The notes under the pieces are model-generated. The model did not search any database. It saw nothing but the letters and a program-made list of their open reading frames with translations, and was not told where the DNA came from. The translations under genes were made by a program, and so were the position numbers. Positions 45,648-52,649 of a DNA stretch of 64,000 bases are shown here, in pieces; the stretch's first letter is position 1, and each line of letters opens with the position of its first letter. This DNA is from Ectothiorhodospira magna (GTDB lineage: Bacteria; Pseudomonadota; Gammaproteobacteria; Ectothiorhodospirales; Ectothiorhodospiraceae): the NCBI RefSeq assembly GCF_900110965.1, contig NZ_FOFO01000006.1:1-64000 (forward strand), in the 5' to 3' direction.

Positions 45648-46430
45648 TCAAGGGGATGTTTCCATGCGCCGGGTGATGGCCTGGAACACATCCCGATAAT
45701 CCTCGTTGCCCCGGCTGCGGGGGGCGTAGAGCCGGATCGGCTTGCCGGCGGCAAAGGATTCCGCCAGTTTGATGTCATTGCGAATGCCCCCCAATACCCG
45801 CTCTTCGCCGAACTGCCGGGCCACCTGATCACGGATGGCCTGGTGCTGGCGCACCCGCAGGTCCAGCATCACCGGTAGCACCCCCATCAGACGCAACCCC
45901 GCATTGCCGCCCATGGCCACCCTGAAGAACACCTTGGACAGCTGCCGGACCCCTTCTCCCGCCAGCGGGTGCGGCAAGAAGGGAATGACGGCCCAATGGG
46001 CCGCCGCCAGGGCATTGAGCAGCAGATGGTCCAGGGACGGGGGGGAATCGATCACGATCTGATCGTAGTGCCGGGCCAGTTCCGGGTCCGCCAGGGCGCG
46101 GGCCAGCACCTGTTCGTCGTCGGGCGCCCGACCATGCTGGAAATCCGGATTGGCGGGCGCCAGGTCCAGACCCAGGCAGCAGGTATGGCGGATCGCTGCT
46201 GTCAGCGGCAACCCGGAGCCGTCGAATAGATGGTGGGCGGAAGGTTGCCCCGGCGTCCAGGTCACCCCCAGACCCAGGGCGCAATGCCCCTGGGTATCCA
46301 GGTCGATGAGCAGGGTGCGCCGGCCAGCGGCAGCAAATTCCGCCGCCAGATTCACTGCCGTGGTGGTCTTGCCAGTGCCCCCCTTGCGGTTGCTGACCAC
46401 CAGTACATCGGGGCTACCTGGCCGGTTCAA
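45648..46430 (-). CDS. ParA-family ATPase at the end of the chemosensory/stressosome train
   Basis: The product has 260 residues. The deviant Walker A motif KGGTGKTTTAVNLAAE, LIDLDTQGHCALGLGV and VIDSPPSLDHLLLNAL mark a ParA/MinD-type dimerising ATPase. No parB or centromere-like repeat is nearby, so chromosome partitioning is unlikely. By analogy with PpfA of Rhodobacter sphaeroides, which positions cytoplasmic chemoreceptor clusters, and ParC of Vibrio, it may position the array made by this operon. Its start overlaps the REC gene by 4 bases. Confidence 0.88.
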   Translation of the reverse strand: MNRPGSPDVLVVSNRKGGTGKTTTAVNLAAEFAAAGRRTLLIDLDTQGHCALGLGVTWTPGQPSAHHLFDGSGLPLTAAIRHTCCLGLDLAPANPDFQHGRAPDDEQVLARALADPELARHYDQIVIDSPPSLDHLLLNALAAAHWAVIPFLPHPLAGEGVRQLSKVFFRVAMGGNAGLRLMGVLPVMLDLRVRQHQAIRDQVARQFGEERVLGGIRNDIKLAESFAAGKPIRLYAPRSRGNEDYRDVFQAITRRMETSP

Positions 46431-46795
46431 CGCAGGGCGTCCTCGATCACCCGGCGCAGGGTCTCCCGGCTGAAGGGCTTGGCCAGGGTGGCCTTGACCC
46501 CCATCAGTTCGGCGGATTCCAGATTGAATTCCAGGCTGATGGATCGGCGCCCGCCAGACATGGCGATGATGGGAATCGGGCTGTTTTTCTGTTTGAGGGT
46601 GGTGATCAGCTCGATACCATCTCCATCGGGCATCAGGATATCGGTGATGATCAGATCCGGCGTCTGGGTGTTCAGCAGTTTCAGGGCCTGGCCACCACTG
46701 CCGGCGGTGAGAATATGAAAGCCTTCCCGGCTCAGCATTTCCTGCAGCATGGTGCGAAAGGTGTCGTCGTCGTCAACGATGAGGATTGTGGTCAT
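46427..46795 (-). CDS. Single-domain response regulator
   Basis: The 122-residue receiver has no output domain: LIVDDDDTFRTML, DLIITDILMPDGDG (phospho-Asp), AMSGG and AKPFS. The start follows an 84-bp copy of the preceding kinase gene end. It probably accepts phosphate from the histidine kinase directly upstream, and it overlaps the ParA gene by 4 bases, so ParA may be its partner. Confidence 0.92.
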   Translation of the reverse strand: MTTILIVDDDDTFRTMLQEMLSREGFHILTAGSGGQALKLLNTQTPDLIITDILMPDGDGIELITTLKQKNSPIPIIAMSGGRRSISLEFNLESAELMGVKATLAKPFSRETLRRVIEDALR

Positions 46796-46796
46796 G

Positions 46797-46964
46797 ATGT
46801 CCTGTATTGATAGGGTTTTATGGGGATGGCGCCTGGGCGGTGTCCGGGGTACCTGCTCCGCCCAGGGCCGGCAGGTCGATATGTCCTGTATTGATAGGGT
46901 TTTATGGGGATGGCGCCTGGGCGGTGTCCGGGGTACCTGCTCCGCCCAGGGCCGGCAGGTCGAT
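46797..46964. repeat. Perfect 84-bp tandem duplication
   Basis: Bases 46797-46880 and 46881-46964 are identical over all 84 positions (each begins ATGTCCTGTATTGATAGGG on the plus strand). On the minus strand each unit holds the last 63 bases of the kinase gene, its stop, and the 21 bases containing the ribosome binding site of the REC gene. The second unit belongs to the kinase gene; the first is an untranslated copy that lengthens the kinase-REC gap from about 22 to 106 bases. Absence of differences points to a recent event, or to an assembly error. Confidence 0.95.
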
Positions 46965-47978
46965 ACTGAACCGGGTGCCTACGCCGGGGGTGCTTTCCAA
47001 CCCGATATGGCCCCCCAAGCCGGTCACCAGACCGTGGATTACCGACAGCCCCAGGCCGGTCCCCTTGCCGGGAGGCTTGGTGGTGAAAAACGGGTCGAAG
47101 ATACGCGCCTGCAATTCTGATGGAATACCCTCGCCGTTGTCAGTGACGGTGAGGCGGATCATGGGGGTGGCGCACTCCGGCGTGGATGTCAGGGCGTCGA
47201 TGCCGACCCGGATCAGCCCCTCCCGGGCCTGGATGGCATCGGCGGCATTGATGCACAGGTTCATGATGATCTGCTGGATCTGGTTATGTTCGGCCATCAC
47301 CCAGGCGGGGCCGGGATTCCCCTCCAGCTCCAGCCGGATATGGGCAGGCAGGGTGGCCCGCAGCAGTTCAATGGTTTCTCTAACAGCCGGTACCACATCC
47401 ATCGGCTCGGGGGTTTCCGGCATGGTCCGGGCAAATTCCAGCAGACCGGCGGTCAGATCCCGGGCGCGGAAGCTGGATTGGAGGATGTGATGCAGGTAGC
47501 GGGCGCCGCTACTGTCGGCGGGTATCTCGTCGGTGAGCAGTTCGCTAAAGCCGATGATGCTGCCAAGGATGTTGTTGAATTCATGGGCCACCCCCGCCGC
47601 CAGGGTGCCGATGGCCTCCAGACGGCGCAACTGGTCCAGACGGGCGGTGAGGATGGCATGGGTGCGCTGTTCCACCTGTTCCCGAAAGGCCAGGCTGTAG
47701 GCCATGTAGGCTTCCATCAACGGTGCTGTGACCCGATCGGCCACGATGGCCAGCGGCAGTTCCGGATGGGCTTTGGCCAGGGCCACCAGGGCGGCATGAT
47801 GAACCTCGCTGACCTCCTCCAGGGGTAATTCGCGGTTGACCATCTCCTGCCCCAGGGCGGCAGCTTCGATCAGGGCCTGTTCCGTGGTCAGGGGATCGTC
47901 AGACAGGGCCACCTGCAGCAGCAGCCGGGTGTAGCTGGCCGTGATCTCGCCCATGGGGTTGGTGGTGGACTCAGCCAT
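46902..47978 (-). CDS. Histidine kinase with an RsbU-N-like (RsbT-binding) N-terminal domain
   Basis: The product has 358 soluble residues. Residues about 8-95 form a helical region (EITASYTRLLLQ, ALIEAAALGQEMVNRELPLEEVSEVHHAALVALAK) that resembles the N-terminal domain of RsbU, the site that RsbT binds. It has no PAS, GAF or membrane part. The phospho-His is H132 in AAGVAHEFNNILG; the ATPase has NAADAI, TDNGEGI and GTGLGLSVIHG. So RsbT released by the stressosome could switch a kinase instead of a PP2C phosphatase. The start overlaps the phosphatase stop by 8 bases. Confidence 0.85.
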   Translation of the reverse strand: MAESTTNPMGEITASYTRLLLQVALSDDPLTTEQALIEAAALGQEMVNRELPLEEVSEVHHAALVALAKAHPELPLAIVADRVTAPLMEAYMAYSLAFREQVEQRTHAILTARLDQLRRLEAIGTLAAGVAHEFNNILGSIIGFSELLTDEIPADSSGARYLHHILQSSFRARDLTAGLLEFARTMPETPEPMDVVPAVRETIELLRATLPAHIRLELEGNPGPAWVMAEHNQIQQIIMNLCINAADAIQAREGLIRVGIDALTSTPECATPMIRLTVTDNGEGIPSELQARIFDPFFTTKPPGKGTGLGLSVIHGLVTGLGGHIGLESTPGVGTRFSIDLPALGGAGTPDTAQAPSP

Positions 47979-48558
47979 GGCAATACAGAAGAATGGCGGC
48001 GTCGTCGTTATCCCGTGCCCAGCGTTGCAGCAAGGTCAGGGCGGTGTGCGGTGTTGGCAGGGCCGCTTCCAGGGCGGCGGCTATCGGCACGTCTTCCCGA
48101 ATGCCATCGGAGAACATCACCAGCCAGTCTCCCGGTTGCAGGTGATGGCGTTCCACATGGAGATGATGAAAACCGGCCCCGACAATGCCTCTGGCCCCGC
48201 CAAGCCGGGTCAGGCGCCCCTGGTGCAGCAGCAGGGAGCGGACATTGCCGACGGCCACATGGGTCAGTTGACCCGCCGGATCGATACAGGCCACGGCCAG
48301 GGCCACCCCGCGGGTGCCCCGCAACAGGGTATCGCAGCGGCTGATACATTCAGTCAGGGGCAGGGCGCTCAAGGTGGGTAAATGGTCCATGGCCCGGCTG
48401 GCGGCATCATGGGCCTCCGGGCCATGGCCCAGGCCGTCGGCCAGAGCCATCCACAGGGCCTGTTCCCGATGCCAGCAGTGGATCTGGTCGCCGCAGAGGG
48501 TTTCGCCGGGCATGGGTCTTAGGGCATGCACCGGGGGATTGGACAACGTGTCTGTCAT
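47971..48558 (-). CDS. rsbX: PP2C/SpoIIE-type phosphatase, RsbX-like
   Basis: The product has 195 residues from ATG 48558, which overlaps the preceding stop (ATGA). Metal-binding motifs of the PP2C fold are seen: WMALADGLGHGPEAHDAA near the start and VMFSDGIRED late. In Bacillus, RsbX resets the stressosome by dephosphorylating RsbR and RsbS; its size and lack of sensor domain fit that role here. Position behind the rsbRST genes supports it. Confidence 0.85.
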   Translation of the reverse strand: MTDTLSNPPVHALRPMPGETLCGDQIHCWHREQALWMALADGLGHGPEAHDAASRAMDHLPTLSALPLTECISRCDTLLRGTRGVALAVACIDPAGQLTHVAVGNVRSLLLHQGRLTRLGGARGIVGAGFHHLHVERHHLQPGDWLVMFSDGIREDVPIAAALEAALPTPHTALTLLQRWARDNDDAAILLYCHG

Positions 48559-49037
48559 GTAGCTGCTCGCTTGGGCTCCGGGGTTTCTGCCTGCCGCCAT
48601 TTGACCGCCCTGACATGGGTGCCCTGACCTGGCGTGGAGCGAATGTAAAATTCATCCATCAGTCGGCTGGCGCCCGGCAGGCCGCAACCCAGCCGGCTGG
48701 CGGTGCTGTAGCCTTCGGTCATGGCCAGGGTCAGATCGACAATACCCGGCCCCTGATCCTCGGCGATGACTTCCAGACCCGTGGGGTGGCCATCCGGGCC
48801 AGCCAATGGCCGCAGATACACATGACCGCCGCCGGCATGGACCGCCAGATTACTGGCCAGTTCGGAGGTGGCGGTGGCCACGTGATAGGCCAGGTTCCGG
48901 GTGAATCCCAACCGTTCAGCCAGTTGTCGGGCTGTTCTTGCCGCCTGCATCACGTGCTGTTCTCCCCGGATACAGATGACGTGCAGGCCCCGTTCCCGGG
49001 CCACCGGGCCGGTATCCGGCGGTGCGGCAACAGGCAT
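48555..49037 (-). CDS. Second RsbT/RsbW-like HATPase kinase
   Basis: The product has 160 residues from ATG 49037, 1 base after the rsbT stop; a GTG at 49070 with GGAAT upstream would add 11 residues. The GHKL fold shows VATATSELASNLAVHAGG (N-box), IAEDQGPGI (G1) and STASRLGCGLPGASRLMDEF. These are RsbT-type rather than sigma-factor-binding RsbW-type motifs. It is clearly related to the preceding RsbT but diverged, so the operon carries two candidate switch kinases. Confidence 0.85.
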   Translation of the reverse strand: MPVAAPPDTGPVARERGLHVICIRGEQHVMQAARTARQLAERLGFTRNLAYHVATATSELASNLAVHAGGGHVYLRPLAGPDGHPTGLEVIAEDQGPGIVDLTLAMTEGYSTASRLGCGLPGASRLMDEFYIRSTPGQGTHVRAVKWRQAETPEPKRAAT

Positions 49038-49038
49038 G

Positions 49039-49449
49039 TCAGGCCGGTTTGCGGACGGTGATGATGACACGGGTCATTCCGGGGCTGGAACTGATGTGAA
49101 AATCGTCCACCAGCCGGCGGGTGCCCGGCAATCCGGCGCCCAGGCCGTTGCTGGTGCTGAAGCCATCTTCCATGGCCAGGATCAGATCGGCAATGCCGGG
49201 ACCATGATCCTCGATGGTGATCTGCACCACCCGCTCCCTGGCATCCGACAGATCCTCAATCATACAGTGTCCCGTCCCGGCATACTGGATCACGTTGCGG
49301 GTCAGTTCCGAGACCGCCGTGGCCAGCCGGGTTTGGTGGGCCTTGCCAAAACCCAACTGATTGCTCATTTCCCGAGCCGCATGGCGGGCGGTGACGATAT
49401 CGGCACTGTTGCCGATGGCAAGTTCAATGCTTGGCAGTCGCTCAGTCAT
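49039..49449 (-). CDS. rsbT: Stressosome switch kinase RsbT
   Basis: The product has 136 residues from ATG 49449, which overlaps the rsbS end by 8 bases; ATGs 6-9 bases earlier are also possible. Conserved RsbT blocks: ATAVSELTRNVIQYAG (N-box), IEDHGPGIADLILAMEDGFST and GLGAGLPGTRRLVDDF. In the family this serine kinase phosphorylates RsbS and RsbR, leaves the stressosome, and activates its target through an RsbU-type domain. Here that target is likely the kinase at 46902-47978. Confidence 0.93.
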   Translation of the reverse strand: MTERLPSIELAIGNSADIVTARHAAREMSNQLGFGKAHQTRLATAVSELTRNVIQYAGTGHCMIEDLSDARERVVQITIEDHGPGIADLILAMEDGFSTSNGLGAGLPGTRRLVDDFHISSSPGMTRVIITVRKPA

Positions 49450-49837
49450 CTCCATCATCCGTAAAGCGGATGTCGCCCCGGCCGGCAATGCGGGTTTTGA
49501 GCATGTCCAGGCCCTGATCCAGATTGAAGGCACAATCAGCGCCGATCAGATCCCGGCCCATCTCGATCAGAGTGATGGCGACGAAGGGCTGGATGCCGCA
49601 GATCATCACCTCCGCCCCCAGCAAACGCACCATGCTGGCGGTGTCGTTGATGACCCGGGCCATGTAGGAGTCCACCACATCCAGGGCCGTGATGTCCACG
49701 GCCACCCCCAGGGCTTCGATTTCCGCGACCTTGTTCACCAGATCCGACTGAAACTGCATGGCTTCGTTGTCGGTGAGATCTTCCTGGATGGAGACCAGCA
49801 GGATCCGGTTCAGGCGCAGGATGGGAATCTTTTTCAT
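49442..49837 (-). CDS. rsbS: Stressosome scaffold protein RsbS (STAS)
   Basis: The product has 131 residues from ATG 49837, overlapping the rsbR stop (ATGA). It is a single STAS domain with the RsbS signature ITALDVVDSYMARV; S57 in DS is the expected RsbT phosphorylation site. With RsbR it should build the stressosome core. The order rsbR-rsbS-rsbT matches the Bacillus module. Confidence 0.93.
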   Translation of the reverse strand: MKKIPILRLNRILLVSIQEDLTDNEAMQFQSDLVNKVAEIEALGVAVDITALDVVDSYMARVINDTASMVRLLGAEVMICGIQPFVAITLIEMGRDLIGADCAFNLDQGLDMLKTRIAGRGDIRFTDDGDD

Positions 49838-50700
49838 CGACCAGAATCCTCCATGCTGGCGATACATTTGCCGGTGAGCAGCAGGGCTTCGGCAATCCCG
49901 GCCCGCAGGCTGGCCCGGCAGGTCACATCACCAAAACGGATACCCAGTTTGGTCAGGGTCTGGGCACCTTCCGGGCTGATGCCGGTGAGCACCACCCGAC
50001 TCCCCAGCAGGCGGGCGGCGTCGATGGTTTTCATGATGTGCTGGGCCACGCTGGTGTCGATGATGGGGACGCCGGTGAGGTCGATGACCGTCACCCTGGC
50101 TTCATGGCGGGCAATGGCCTCCAGCAGATGATCGGTGACCTGGCGGGCGCGACCGGTGTCGATGATGCCCACCAGGGGCAGCAGCAGGATCTGATGCCAC
50201 AGCCGAAGCACGGGGGTGGACAACTCCATCAGGGACATGCTCTGTTCGGAAATCTGCCGGTCCCGCTGGCGGATGACGCTGTCGAAGGTGAACAGGGTGA
50301 TTTGATCAAAATACCGGGTCAGCCGGGCGGTGTCCTCTGCCAGGGTTTCGGCACTGGCCTGGGGCCATTGGGCCAGATGGTCCAGCAGAACCTGACGCAG
50401 GACGAACAGCAGGGCAATGGGGTCGGTGGCATTGGCCGCATGTCTGGCCTGTTCGGTGACCATGGCCTGCAGATGTTCCTGCAGGGAAGCCTGTTCCTCC
50501 GGTCCGGGCAGGAAATCGGTGGGAGGGTCCACCAGCAGCGGGGCCATGATTTCATCAAACAGGATTTCCATTTGCCGATTTCGGGCCTCGGTGGACAGGC
50601 TCACCGAGGTCTCGGCATCGGCCCCAGGGGATGCCTCGATCCATTCAGCGAGCATGGCTTCGCGTCGGGCCTGAAGGAATGTGGGCAGGGAAAGGGACAT
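49834..50700 (-). CDS. rsbR: Stressosome sensor RsbR (RsbRD-like N-domain plus STAS)
   Basis: The product has 288 residues from ATG 50700 (GGAG 7 bases upstream). The N-terminal helical part (1-150, FLQARREAMLAEWIEASPG) resembles the RsbRD-type sensor domain rather than the globin of Bacillus RsbRA. A linker follows, and then a C-terminal STAS domain (from about 160) with VIDLTGVPIIDTSVAQHI, where T216 lies at the phosphorylation position of RsbR proteins, and GISPEGAQTLTKLGI. The sensed signal is unknown. Confidence 0.92.
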   Translation of the reverse strand: MSLSLPTFLQARREAMLAEWIEASPGADAETSVSLSTEARNRQMEILFDEIMAPLLVDPPTDFLPGPEEQASLQEHLQAMVTEQARHAANATDPIALLFVLRQVLLDHLAQWPQASAETLAEDTARLTRYFDQITLFTFDSVIRQRDRQISEQSMSLMELSTPVLRLWHQILLLPLVGIIDTGRARQVTDHLLEAIARHEARVTVIDLTGVPIIDTSVAQHIMKTIDAARLLGSRVVLTGISPEGAQTLTKLGIRFGDVTCRASLRAGIAEALLLTGKCIASMEDSGR

Positions 50701-50739
50701 GGGATTCTCCACGGGTCTGGATGCCGCCCGGCGTGGGCG

Positions 50740-52014
50740 TTAGAACAGTTCGATCCGGGGGCCTGGGCCGGCATCCGCCGCCAGACCCCCGTGGTCGGGA
50801 TGGCTGTGCCTGGATTCGTCCTCCAGGTAACGGGTCAGCAGTTGCTCCAGGGCCTGGGGCAGGTGTTCCAGGGCAGTTGCTGACTGCTCCATGCTGGCAT
50901 AGAGTCGCCGGCGCTCGGTCAGCATGTCATTCATGCGGGTCAGGCGCTGGCCCTCCACATCCTGATACTGCATCAATCCCAGCATGTCGGCAATCTGCTC
51001 CGCCAGTTCGGTATTGTGCTCAGTGACCACGGAAAACAGAGTCTTGTAGAACTGGCGCATGTCCTCGTAGCTGTTTTGCAGTTTCTGGAAGGCATCCACC
51101 ACCTGGGTGGCCTTTTCCAGATGATGCTGAGAATCCCCCAGGTTGCTGGTGGCCAGACTGCGTTCCACCGCTTCCAGGGCCTGATTGAGTCCCGATTCGA
51201 TGGTGTCGGCGGCGGTGGAGGCCCGATTGGCCAGGTCGCGCACTTCGGTGGCCACCACTGCAAATCCCCGGCCCGACTCACCGGCCCGGGCCGCTTCAAT
51301 GGCTGCATTGAGGGCCAGCAGGTTGGTCTGCTGGCTGATGGCCTTGATGGAGGCAGCCAGTCCCTCCAGTTGCTTGACCTCCTGAAGGATATGGTGGATC
51401 ACTTCGGCATCCTTGCGAATGGTGTCGGGCAGCGCTCCCACGAACCTGGCGATCCGGTTCATGTCTTCCACGCCCTGCTGGATATCCACCGCCATGGTGG
51501 AGGCATTGGTGCTGGAATGGTGCAGGTAGTCCAGCAGCCGGCCAGCGGATTCGTTGAGCCGATTGGTGCGTTCGATGACCCCCAGGGTGGAGGTCTCGCT
51601 GTCTTGCAGGTTCTGTTGCAGACTGTCCTGCAGGGCCTGATCCAGGTCAGCGCTGGTGCGCAGGGCGTCCCGGCTGACCCGTAGCCGGGTTTCCGTCTTG
51701 ATCAGTTCATCGTCCAGTTCCGCCAGAGTGTGGGACAGGGCGCCGGCACTGCGGTAACTGATATGAAAGAACATCAGGCCCGCCAGCAGATTGGTCCCCA
51801 GCAGGGTAAGGCCCACGAAGACCGCCATCATCAGGGGCTCACTCACCCCCAGCCACAGGGCCAGCCGGGTGGGCAGGTCATGGGTGTAATACACCACCAC
51901 GGACAGCAACAGAACGCCCAGCAGGGTGGACAGGGCCATGTTGCGGCGCAGGGCGCGGGCCTGACGCAGGGAGGCATCGGCCAGCTTGCGGCGCGGTTCC
52001 GTCAGGGCCGTCAT
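50740..52014 (-). CDS. Membrane chemoreceptor without sensor domain
   Basis: The product has 424 residues. Two membrane helices ([18 protein letters not shown] and [22 protein letters not shown]) enclose only about 15 residues, so there is no periplasmic sensor and no clear HAMP. The cytoplasmic signalling hairpin is complete ([38 protein letters not shown]). The tail has [15 protein letters not shown], a motif seen in CheZ-linked proteins. It may read membrane state or sit in an array with the soluble receptor. It lies between the REC gene and rsbR. Confidence 0.9.
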   Translation of the reverse strand: MTALTEPRRKLADASLRQARALRRNMALSTLLGVLLLSVVVYYTHDLPTRLALWLGVSEPLMMAVFVGLTLLGTNLLAGLMFFHISYRSAGALSHTLAELDDELIKTETRLRVSRDALRTSADLDQALQDSLQQNLQDSETSTLGVIERTNRLNESAGRLLDYLHHSSTNASTMAVDIQQGVEDMNRIARFVGALPDTIRKDAEVIHHILQEVKQLEGLAASIKAISQQTNLLALNAAIEAARAGESGRGFAVVATEVRDLANRASTAADTIESGLNQALEAVERSLATSNLGDSQHHLEKATQVVDAFQKLQNSYEDMRQFYKTLFSVVTEHNTELAEQIADMLGLMQYQDVEGQRLTRMNDMLTERRRLYASMEQSATALEHLPQALEQLLTRYLEDESRHSHPDHGGLAADAGPGPRIELF

Positions 52015-52026
52015 CAGGGGGTATCC

Positions 52027-52401
52027 TCAGGCACCGGGCAGCACCTGCTTGATGACCTTCACCAGGTCGGCGCCTCCCACCGGCTTGAGCAGCCAGCCGG
52101 TGGCCCCCAGTTTCTTGGCCTCGTCCCTTTTGGCCTGCTGACTTTCCGTGGTCAGGGCTAAAATGGGGGTAAAGCGCATACCCGGCAGGGCGCGGGCATG
52201 GCGGATGAACTCCATGCCGCCCATGCGGGGCATGTTGATGTCGGTGATGATCAGGTCTGGCTTGACGCCCCCCTTGAGCTTGTCCAGGGCCTGCTGACCG
52301 TCATTGGCCGTTTCCACGGTGAAGCCGGCGATCTGCAGACTGGTCTTGAGGCTCATGACCATGGTGACCGAATCATCCACCACGAGAATGGTCTTGGGCA
52401 T
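52027..52401 (-). CDS. CheY-like response regulator
   Basis: The 124-residue lone receiver has LVVDDSVTMVMSL, LIITDINMPRMGGMEFI (phospho-Asp) and LLKPVGGADL. The pattern is that of chemotaxis CheY partners of CheA. It lies between the small STAS gene and the membrane receptor. Confidence 0.92.
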   Translation of the reverse strand: MPKTILVVDDSVTMVMSLKTSLQIAGFTVETANDGQQALDKLKGGVKPDLIITDINMPRMGGMEFIRHARALPGMRFTPILALTTESQQAKRDEAKKLGATGWLLKPVGGADLVKVIKQVLPGA

Positions 52402-52406
52402 GGCGT

Positions 52407-52649
52407 TTATTCCTCCTGATTGAGTGCGTGTCTGAGCCAGTCCGACAGGACAGGGTGGGCGGGCCAGGCGCTGATCCGGGGTCGGGTGGCCATGAGTACC
52501 TGCAGGTTGGCGGCATGTAAATGGTCGCAGGCCCCCAGATCCACCGGGCCATCGGGATGGTTGAGCAACCAGTCCAGCAGGACTTCGGCGTCTTCCACAC
52601 CCAGCATGTCCGTGGCCTGCAACCTGTCGTCATGGATTTCAATGCCCAT
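52407..52649 (-). CDS. Small STAS-like protein between cheA and cheY
   Basis: The product has 80 residues. The pattern VDLGACDHLHAANLQVLMAT is that of short STAS-like (anti-anti-sigma) domains found beside CheA in some chemosensory loci. The usual phospho-Ser position is not occupied by an obvious Ser/Thr (ACDHLHAANL), so regulation by phosphorylation is doubtful. The start is ATG 52649, overlapping the cheA stop by one base; GTG 52652 (GTGATG) is an alternative. It may link the CheA side to the Rsb proteins. Confidence 0.75.
   Translation of the reverse strand: MGIEIHDDRLQATDMLGVEDAEVLLDWLLNHPDGPVDLGACDHLHAANLQVLMATRPRISAWPAHPVLSDWLRHALNQEE

Noticed and set aside
45648-46430. Chromosome or plasmid partition locus
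   Set aside because: The ParA stands alone, without parB or parS-like repeats, inside a signalling operon.
46797-46964. CRISPR-like repeat array
   Set aside because: It is a single head-to-tail duplication of gene sequence without spacers.
48555-49449. Anti-sigma factor RsbW with a sigma-B-type regulon
   Set aside because: Both proteins carry RsbT-type motifs and no sigma factor or RsbV gene is in the window.
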